Positions 56,637-64,000 of a stretch of 64,000 bases of DNA are shown in pieces. The stretch covers positions 930,001-994,000 of the forward strand of contig NZ_JANHJR010000001.1 of NCBI RefSeq assembly GCF_024495425.1, in the 5' to 3' direction. Position numbers and translations under genes: made by a program. The DNA comes from Haloarchaeobius litoreus. Lineage in GTDB: Archaea; Halobacteriota; Halobacteria; Halobacteriales; Natrialbaceae. A model generated the notes under the pieces. That model worked only from the letters and a program-made list of their open reading frames with translations. It ran no database searches and was not told the DNA's origin. Position 1 is the first letter of the stretch; every line of letters begins with the position of its first letter.

Positions 56637-58118
56637 TCAGAACTCCGAGACGGGTCGACGCGGGCCGTGACGTACGTCGACTCCGTCGAAGACGAACCGC
56701 GCGCCCCCCGCATCGCTCTCCGTCACTGAGACGTTCCACCCGTGCCCCGCAGCGACCGTCTCGACGATGGCGAGGCCGAAGCCCGTGCCGTCCTCCCTCG
56801 TCGTGAAGCCACGGTCGAACACCGACGCCCGCTCGTCCGCGGGGATACCGGGGCCGTCGTCCGAGACGGCGAAGCCGTCCGCCGTCGATTCGACGGTCAC
56901 GGTGATGTCCTCGTGACCGTGGTCGACCGCGTTCCGGAACAGGTTCTCGAACACCGTCTGGAGCCGCTCCGGGTCGGCGTTCACCGTCGCGTCCTCGTCG
57001 ACGACCAGCGTCGCGTCACCCGTCGGCAGCGACCGCCACGCCCGCGTCGCCGTCTGGACCAGGGACACCTGTTCGGGCTCGCCGACCGCCTGTCCCTCCC
57101 GGGCCAGTGTCAGCATCTCGCCGATGAGTCGATCCATCCGCTCGACCGCCCGGTCGATGTCGTCGAGATAGCTCGTGTTGCCGGTGTCCCGTGCGAGCTC
57201 GACGTTGCCGGAGATGATCGAGAGCGGCCCCCGGAGGTCGTGGCTCACGACGCTCGTGAACTGGTCGAGCCGCTCGTTCCGGCGCTCCAGCTCGCGGTGC
57301 TTGCTCGCCCGGTCGAGTGCCACACCGACGTTCCGTGCGAGCAGGGAGAGGAGTTCGACGGTCTCCTCGCCGACCCCGCCGGCGTGTGGGACCGCCGTGC
57401 CGAGCAGGCCGTAGTCCCCGACCGGGACGAGGAGCACCGACGAGAGCGGAAGGTCTGGGAACGCCCGGTCCGGCCGTGAGGAGTAGTCCTGGACGAGCGA
57501 CCGCTCACCGGACTCGAACGTCTTCATCTCGAGGGTGCCCGGCTGCACGGCCCTGAGTTCGAGGTCCTCGTAGCCGGCGAGTACACGGGCCGCGTCGCTG
57601 CCGGCGACGGGAACGAGGTCGTCGCTGTCCGCTTCGGCCAGCCAGAGGGTGGCGAACGGCTGGTCGAGGACGCACTTGGACACGTCGATCGCGGTCTTCG
57701 CGATGACGCTCGTCCGCTCGGTCGCGAACAGGTCCCGTGTCGCCTCGTTCAGCGCCGCGAGGCGGTCCTCGTGGGAGAGCCGTCTGTCACCCGCATGGAC
57801 GACGACGACCGTCTCCCCGGTCGTCGACCGAACGAACGTCAGCTGCCACTCCCGCTTCTCACCGTCGCTGTCGCTGAACTCGCGGACGGTCCCGAACCAG
57901 CGGCCGCTGCGTTCGACCGCACTCAGCCCGTCGGCGACGCAGTCGTGGTGGCTCGACGGTAGACACTCCCGCCAGGTCTCGTCGAGCAGCTCGATCGGGT
58001 CGTCGTAGCCGTAGAGGCCCGCGTACTCGCCGTTCGCGAAGACGTGCCGTCCGCTCTCGTCGAACACCGCCACGCCCACCCTGGTAGACGACCGGACCCC
58101 TTCCCCACTGGCGTCCAT
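56637..58118 (-). CDS. PAS-GAF histidine kinase
   Basis: The 493-residue protein lacks TM helices. A PAS-like region (VFDESGRHVFANGEYAGLYG) and a GAF-like domain (VIAKTAIDVSKCVLDQPF, SVLLVPVGDYGLLGTAVPHA) precede the kinase core: VVSHDLRGPLSIISG with phosphoacceptor H293, FENLFRNAVDHG, DDGPGIP and GTGFGLAIVETVAAG. It is a cytoplasmic sensor kinase that could bind a small ligand. No response regulator is encoded nearby. Confidence 0.9.
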   Translation of the reverse strand: MDASGEGVRSSTRVGVAVFDESGRHVFANGEYAGLYGYDDPIELLDETWRECLPSSHHDCVADGLSAVERSGRWFGTVREFSDSDGEKREWQLTFVRSTTGETVVVVHAGDRRLSHEDRLAALNEATRDLFATERTSVIAKTAIDVSKCVLDQPFATLWLAEADSDDLVPVAGSDAARVLAGYEDLELRAVQPGTLEMKTFESGERSLVQDYSSRPDRAFPDLPLSSVLLVPVGDYGLLGTAVPHAGGVGEETVELLSLLARNVGVALDRASKHRELERRNERLDQFTSVVSHDLRGPLSIISGNVELARDTGNTSYLDDIDRAVERMDRLIGEMLTLAREGQAVGEPEQVSLVQTATRAWRSLPTGDATLVVDEDATVNADPERLQTVFENLFRNAVDHGHEDITVTVESTADGFAVSDDGPGIPADERASVFDRGFTTREDGTGFGLAIVETVAAGHGWNVSVTESDAGGARFVFDGVDVRHGPRRPVSEF

Positions 58119-58173
58119 TCGAACGTGTAGACTGGCCGAAGAAACATAAAACCGCTAGCGTAGCATTCAGGGT

Positions 58174-59535
58174 TCAGTCGTCGGCCTCGGCGGCCGTCTC
58201 GGCGGTCGCATCGACCGTCCTCGCGTGCTCCTCGAGGTAGTCGTCCGCGTCCAGTGCCGCCTTACAGCCCATGCCGGCCGCGGTGACGGCCTGCTGGTAG
58301 TGGTAGTCGACGACGTCGCCGGCCCCGAAGACGCCATCGACGGCGGTCTGGGTCTGGCCGCCGCCGAAGCCGCCGACCGTCTTGAGGTAGCCCTCCTCGT
58401 CCATCTCGACGCCAGTCCCGTCGAGGTACTCCGTGTTCGGCGTGTGGCCGATAGCGTAGAACACCGCCCCGACGTCCTTCGCGTACTCCGTCGTGTCCGG
58501 GTCGTCGGGCCTGGCCGTCGGGTGTCCCTCGGGGTTCTCGACGAGCGTCACGTGGTCCACACCGTCCGCCTGTGAGCCGTGGATCTCGGTGAGCTCGGTG
58601 TTCCAGAGGATCTCGATGTCGCCCTGCTCGACCTTGTCCATGATGCGGTCGATCCAGACGTCCTCGGCGCGGAACTCGTCGCGTCGGTGGGCGATGTAGA
58701 CGGTGTCGGCGAACTTGGTGAGGAAGTTCGCCTCCTCCATCGCGGCGTCGCCGCCGCCGACCACGAGCATGTCCTCGTCGCGGAAGAACGCGCCGTCGCA
58801 GGTCGCACAGGTGGAGAGCCCGTAGCCCATCAGCTCGTCCTCGCCGGGGACGCCGAGGGTCCGCGCGGACGCACCGGAGGCCGCGATGACCGCGTCGGCG
58901 GTGTAGACGTCGCCGTCGGTGAGCTCCACGCGGAAGGGTCGCGAGGAGGCGTCGACGTCCGCGATGATGCCGTTCCGGGTGTCGGCACCGAACTTCTTGG
59001 CCTGCTCTTTCATGTTGTTGATGAGGTCGGGCCCGGAGATGCCCTCGGGGAAGCCGGGGTAGTTCTCGACGTCCGTCGTCAGAGTGAGCTGGCCGCCGGG
59101 CTCGTCGCCCTCGACGACGAGGGGCTCGTTGTTCGACCGCGCCGCGTAGATGGCCGCCGTGAGGCCCGCGATGCCAGTGCCCGCGATGAGCAGTTTGCGG
59201 TGCTCGAGGACGTCGTCGCGTGGGTCCGGACCGCCTTCGGCGACGTCCTCGCCGCCGTCGGTCGCCTCGGCCAGTCCCAGCAGCTCGTCCAGCTCGCCGG
59301 TCTCGTCGAGCGCCGACGTGTCGTCCCAGCCACCGACGAGCTGGCCGTCGATGAACACCTCGGGTGCGGTCTTGCGGCCGTCCGCACGCTCGACCATCTC
59401 GTCGAACAGCTCATCGTCGCCGGTCACGTTGTACTCCGCGTACTCGACGCCCTTCTCGTCGAAGAGCTCCTTCGCCTTGTCGCAGTACGGGCAGTTCACC
59501 TTCGTGTATATCTCTACGTGCGGCTCGTCTGTCAT
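58174..59535 (-). CDS. Glutaredoxin-thioredoxin reductase fusion
   Basis: The 453-residue start at 59535 has an N-terminal glutaredoxin: VEIYTKVNCPYCDKAKELFD with C15-P-Y-C18, then RKTAPEVFIDGQLVGGWDD. A thioredoxin-reductase-like flavoprotein follows: LLIAGTGIAGLTAAIYAARS (FAD), ENYPGFPEGISGPDL, and CATC at residues 243-246 within GLSTCATCDGAF. An internal GGGDAAMEEANFL binds NADPH. The domain fusion means the Grx may accept electrons from its own reductase domain. The substrate thiol is unknown, perhaps gamma-glutamylcysteine. Confidence 0.92.
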   Translation of the reverse strand: MTDEPHVEIYTKVNCPYCDKAKELFDEKGVEYAEYNVTGDDELFDEMVERADGRKTAPEVFIDGQLVGGWDDTSALDETGELDELLGLAEATDGGEDVAEGGPDPRDDVLEHRKLLIAGTGIAGLTAAIYAARSNNEPLVVEGDEPGGQLTLTTDVENYPGFPEGISGPDLINNMKEQAKKFGADTRNGIIADVDASSRPFRVELTDGDVYTADAVIAASGASARTLGVPGEDELMGYGLSTCATCDGAFFRDEDMLVVGGGDAAMEEANFLTKFADTVYIAHRRDEFRAEDVWIDRIMDKVEQGDIEILWNTELTEIHGSQADGVDHVTLVENPEGHPTARPDDPDTTEYAKDVGAVFYAIGHTPNTEYLDGTGVEMDEEGYLKTVGGFGGGQTQTAVDGVFGAGDVVDYHYQQAVTAAGMGCKAALDADDYLEEHARTVDATAETAAEADD

Positions 59536-59666
59536 GGCCAGATATAGCCCTCGTAGGTGTTTTATATTTGCGTTGTCCGACGCCCTTGCTGCACACCCGG
59601 CATGTGATGACGAACCACGGCGGGGCACCAATCGTTTTAACCGCTCCCACCGGGAACCACCGGGTA

Positions 59667-61154
<1,488 letters not shown>

Positions 61155-61208
61155 CCCCCTCGGTGCGTTGCCACTCCATTTAAGCCCCCGTACCGATTGG
61201 AACCGCTC

Positions 61209-61862
61209 ATGAGAACCAATCGACGAACGTTCCTCGCGACGACAGCCGGTGCATCGCTGGCTGCGACCGCTGGCTGTCTCGGACTGCTCTCCGACGCGAC
61301 GACCTTCGAGGCACAACAGGCCGCGACGGCCGAGGCTGTCGCCAACGAGGGGAACTACGTCCCGCAGGAGCCACGCAAGCTCGAGGCCGAACGGACGTTC
61401 TCCGTCGCCGACCGGGAGCAGACCGTGACGGTCGTCAACTGGGTGTCGGAGTACTACAAGACCATCGACGCGGGACCGCTCAGCGGCCAGCGCGCGGGCG
61501 TGTTCGCAGCCGTCTCGACGCCCCAGGTCGAGATCCTCGGCGAGTCGTTCAACCCGCTCGCCGACGCCAGCCCCCGCGACATCATCAGTCGATTCCAGCA
61601 GCAGTACGAGGGTATGAGCGTGGGCGACCGCATCGGGCAGACGACACTCGGTGCGCTGGGTGGGAGTGCGCTGGTGTCGACGTTCGACGGATCGGCGACC
61701 ATCCGGGGCCAGCAGGTCGACACCAACTTCGTCGTGAGCGGCTCCGTCGAGAACGCGGGCGACCACGTGGTCTCACTGGGCGTCTTCCCGGCCCAGCTCG
61801 ACGAGCAGGGGAACATCCACGCGATGATCGAGAACCTCGACCACCCGGTCTCGAGCGAGTAG
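61209..61862 (+). CDS. Tat lipoprotein, DUF6517-like
   Basis: The start at 61209 (MRTNRRTFLATTAGASLAAT) provides a twin-arginine signal and a lipobox (TAGC), so the protein is exported folded and lipid-anchored. FEAQQAATAEAVANEG and PQEPRKLEAERTFSVADREQ, VVNWVSEYYKTID, then VGDRIGQTTLGALGGSALV follow. I recall this as a haloarchaeal lipoprotein family (DUF6517, unchecked). No enzymatic motif is seen. An ATG at 61197 is an alternative start. Confidence 0.8.
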   Translation: MRTNRRTFLATTAGASLAATAGCLGLLSDATTFEAQQAATAEAVANEGNYVPQEPRKLEAERTFSVADREQTVTVVNWVSEYYKTIDAGPLSGQRAGVFAAVSTPQVEILGESFNPLADASPRDIISRFQQQYEGMSVGDRIGQTTLGALGGSALVSTFDGSATIRGQQVDTNFVVSGSVENAGDHVVSLGVFPAQLDEQGNIHAMIENLDHPVSSE

Positions 61863-61909
61863 ATCGACAGCGAGCGCGTAGCAGTTCGAGAGGAACGTGG
61901 TCCGAACGC

Positions 61910-63607
61910 TCAGGCGGCCCTCGCCCGCGGTTCTGCGGCCAGTTCTACCGAGGACGGACCGACAGGTGGCCCAGCAACGGAGCTGTTCGAGCCCGCCTGT
62001 GAGACGCTGATCTCGTAGACGGAGAGGTGCAGATACGTGATCGGCGGCGGGTAGAGCCCGTGTTCGAGCTGGAGCGACGGTTGGATGTCCACCAGGTCCT
62101 GGTCGTAGACGACCTCAGTGCTCTGGCCGACGATGGTCGGCCCGGCGATGATGGCACCCGATACCTCGCTGCTCCCAGCGACGATGCAGGTGTCCCACCC
62201 GTCGCATTTGCTCCCGGTCCCGAAGGGTTCCGCCGCGGCGTTCGATTCGTTGTCCCCGAGCACGGGCTCCTCGCGGGGTGCGAAGATGGTCCCGTACAGC
62301 TCCGCCTGGCTCCCGCCGGTGATGGCGACCTGCATCTCCGACGTGCCGTACAGCTGGAAGTACTGGGACTCGTCGACGACGCCGACCTGGCTGTTGCCCA
62401 TCCCGAAGTTACCGGTCGAGTAGATGCGGAAGGCGCGGTTGTCGCCGCCGTTCTCGATTTCGATGTTCCCACCTTCGAGGGAGATGTTCCCGTCCACGAT
62501 CATCGTGACGTTCCCGGCGCTCAGGTCCACCGTGAGGTCGTCGCCGTTCTCGAGGACGAACCCGTCGTCGTCGTAATATGTTTCACCCCCACTGAGGCTC
62601 GCTCCGTAGACTTCGGGGTGCATCACCGGCATCGTCGTGTCGTTCTCCGCGTCACGGACCTTCTTCTCGATGACGTCGTCGAGGATGCGGAGGTCGTTCG
62701 TCGCACCCTCGGTGACGTTGCCGGTGACCCGGCTGTGGTCGGAGACGTTACCGCCAGCGGAGACGTCGCCGTCGATCACGGCGGAGCCGCCGTCGAACTG
62801 GACGTCGCCGCCGGTCGCGTAGACGCCCTCCGAGAAGGTGCTGTCGATGGCGGGCTCTCCGAGGCGCATGACGACCGTCTCGTTCTCGTGGTCGACGGTG
62901 ATGCTGACGTCGTTCGTCTGCTGACGGAGGTAGTCCGCCCAGCCGCCGTAGTACTTGCTCTGTATCTCGACGGTGACGAGCTGGCCCTGGACGACGGACT
63001 GCCGGTCCAGCGCCTGGCCCGTGCCGTTCCGCCGGAGGTCGATGCCGCTGGCGGTGAGCGTCCGTTCACCGGTCACCAGCGGTATCCAGGCGTTCAGCGA
63101 CCCGTCGGCGTATTCGAACGGGGGCGGTGAGACCATGGTGGCGTCCTGGCCGGTCCCGCGCCACACGCCGCCCGCCTGGTACGCGACCGTGCTGCCCTCG
63201 CGGGTGTACTCGACGGACCCGAAGGTGCGGTTGGCAATCAGCGTGTCGTCCGTGTAGACGCGGATGCGCCCCGTCTCGTCGTGCCGCACCGCCGCGTCGT
63301 TCGCGCGGATGTCGAAGTCGACCCGTTCGGTCGTTCCCTGCCCGAAGGCGACGGACGTCACCGACTGACTGAACTCGACGAACACCATCTCGATGCGCTG
63401 GTTCTGGGCGTTGTCCTGCGCCCGGTCGAGCGTGACGCTCCCCACGAGTGCGACCGACAGCATGCCCAGGACCACGAACCCGATGAGCAATGCCACTGCC
63501 AGCACCGACGACTGTCCACGGTCGTCCGCACCGCTCGTTCGGCCGCCCGATTCGCCCGTTACTTCCCTGTGTTTCGACGCTCCCCCTTCCCAAGGGGCTC
63601 GTCTCAT
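61910..63607 (-). CDS. Large surface protein with pilin-like N-terminus (DUF7289-like)
   Basis: From ATG 63607 the 565-residue protein has a polar leader, then DRGQSSVLAVALLIGFVVLG, a pilin-like membrane segment (GQSSV, then hydrophobic helix). Beyond residue 60 it is a beta-rich extracellular chain with many DGN, GNVSL repeats (AVIDGDVSAGGNVSDHSRVT, TMIVDGNISLEGGNIEIEN). It resembles the haloarchaeal DUF7289 family, which I recall but did not check. It is probably a cell-surface or pilus-associated protein with a right-handed beta-helix like part. Confidence 0.8.
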   Translation of the reverse strand: MRRAPWEGGASKHREVTGESGGRTSGADDRGQSSVLAVALLIGFVVLGMLSVALVGSVTLDRAQDNAQNQRIEMVFVEFSQSVTSVAFGQGTTERVDFDIRANDAAVRHDETGRIRVYTDDTLIANRTFGSVEYTREGSTVAYQAGGVWRGTGQDATMVSPPPFEYADGSLNAWIPLVTGERTLTASGIDLRRNGTGQALDRQSVVQGQLVTVEIQSKYYGGWADYLRQQTNDVSITVDHENETVVMRLGEPAIDSTFSEGVYATGGDVQFDGGSAVIDGDVSAGGNVSDHSRVTGNVTEGATNDLRILDDVIEKKVRDAENDTTMPVMHPEVYGASLSGGETYYDDDGFVLENGDDLTVDLSAGNVTMIVDGNISLEGGNIEIENGGDNRAFRIYSTGNFGMGNSQVGVVDESQYFQLYGTSEMQVAITGGSQAELYGTIFAPREEPVLGDNESNAAAEPFGTGSKCDGWDTCIVAGSSEVSGAIIAGPTIVGQSTEVVYDQDLVDIQPSLQLEHGLYPPPITYLHLSVYEISVSQAGSNSSVAGPPVGPSSVELAAEPRARAA

Positions 63608-63846
63608 CGGTAACTGAAACGCAGGGCACACGTAAATAAAGAATGTAATATAAACATCAATAATGTAGATGGTAACAAAACGGTCTGGGAAGAAATAACG
63701 GGCGAACTCAGTAAAGAAACAACGGGAACGTTCGAGAGTAGATATCGGCCACTCTCAATCGGTACCGCCTCCAACGACAACAGCGGCCACAACCCTATTG
63801 TGTCGGTATTCGTCAAACCGTTGAATGGAAAACCGCTGGACGGCGG
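63608..63846. other. AT-rich intergenic stretch
   Basis: This gap of 239 bases is AT-rich at its left end (TTACGTG, TATAAAC). It holds the promoter of the surface-protein gene at 61910-63607. Short ORFs across it have no protein-like features. No hairpin was recognised. Confidence 0.5.
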
Positions 63847-64000
63847 TTACCGCCCTGACCACTCAGGCTCGCGGTCCTCGAAGAAGGCGTCGATGCCCTC
63901 GTTCTTGTCCTCGCCCGCGAACAGCAGTGCGAACAGTTCGGCCTCGTACTCGATGCCCGCCTCGAGCTCCATCCGCGAGGCCGCCTTCACCGCCTTCTTG
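63847..64000 (-). CDS. Enoyl-CoA hydratase/isomerase, C-terminal part
   Basis: The frame enters from the right edge and ends with TAA at 63847. The visible 50 residues, SRMELEAGIEYEAELFALL then FAGEDKNEGIDAFFEDREPE WSGR, match the crotonase-family end (the EG-hydrophobic-x-AF-x-E/D-x-R/K-x-P-x-F/W pattern). The active-site region lies outside the window. It could belong to beta-oxidation or to the phenylacetate pathway; the latter is speculation given its distance from paa. Confidence 0.85.
   Translation of the reverse strand, partial: KKAVKAASRMELEAGIEYEAELFALLFAGEDKNEGIDAFFEDREPEWSGR

Noticed and set aside
63604-63816. A 70-codon - strand ORF in the AT-rich gap
   Set aside because: No protein-like pattern, and it overlaps the promoter of the surface-protein gene.

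Overview
The window is from a halophilic archaeon. The core is GC-rich with acidic proteins, Tat signal peptides, leaderless-looking promoters, and archaeal genes: fibrillarin/Nop5, DacZ diadenylate cyclase, archaeal-type S-adenosylmethionine synthetase, archaeal CoaD, the haloarchaeal RNA polymerase epsilon subunit, type IV pilin and TFB-like proteins. One tRNA (Leu, anticodon UAG) lies at 34272-34355. No rRNA and no CRISPR array were seen. All functions are assigned by reading motifs; no database search was run.

Left third (1-16.9 kb) is an accessory, partly AT-rich island. (i) At the left edge a truncated gene precedes a two-TM protein. (ii) Bases 919-5025 (- strand) form a tightly overlapping operon of nine genes: two very small ORFs (one a zinc finger), a Cys-containing protein, a zinc-finger/low-complexity/TM protein, three unknown proteins, a HerA/FtsK-like ATPase and a 51-residue ribbon-helix-helix protein. 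It is divergent from an AbrB-like regulator across a symmetric promoter. It looks like a virus- or plasmid-derived module. (iii) Bases 5.4-11.5 kb carry a four-TM protein, a PD-(D/E)XK nuclease, a short tyrosine recombinase, a cluster of four unrecognised genes (including a second soluble-protein plus two-TM pair related to the left-edge pair) and a degenerate MjaI-type restriction-enzyme homologue. (iv) Bases 11.6-15.2 kb carry two PhiH1-repressor-like winged-helix genes divergent from two zinc-ribbon genes and a full-length integrase, then broken gene fragments. (v) After a histidine kinase, a remnant of the ATPase and ribbon-helix-helix genes, fused in one frame, marks the right side of the island (16494-16940).

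Middle (17-38.8 kb): a secreted Spondin_N-CHRD protein, cupin, lipoprotein, rpoeps, HTH/membrane pair, queuosine-precursor transporter, thioesterase, 7TM histidine kinase, and the phenylacetyl-CoA epoxidase operon paaABCD plus a separate zinc ribbon, with a divergent Bat-like regulator. Then come a PCNA-like protein, nop5-flpA, gshA, a winged-helix regulator, coaD, a TFB-like protein, tRNA-Leu with duplicated 3' tail copies downstream, a pilin, dacZ-mscS and acyltransferases.

Right part (38.8-64 kb) is housekeeping: trkH, purD, DUF255 thioredoxin-like protein, cysteine synthase, alpha/beta hydrolase, thiI, S-adenosylmethionine synthetase, CYTH protein, an FKBP with a GGM-type tail, MazG-like protein, geranylgeranyl reductase, RecA-like and MinD-like ATPases, riboflavin-pathway reductase, nucleotidyltransferase, histidine kinase, glutaredoxin-thioredoxin reductase fusion, cysS, a lipoprotein, a large surface protein and a partial enoyl-CoA hydratase. 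Thiol chemistry recurs here (gshA, Grx-TrxR, cysteine synthase, cysS, thiI).

The best candidates for something undescribed are the duplicated soluble-plus-2TM gene pair in the AT-rich island and the nine-gene ATPase operon with its second, fused remnant.
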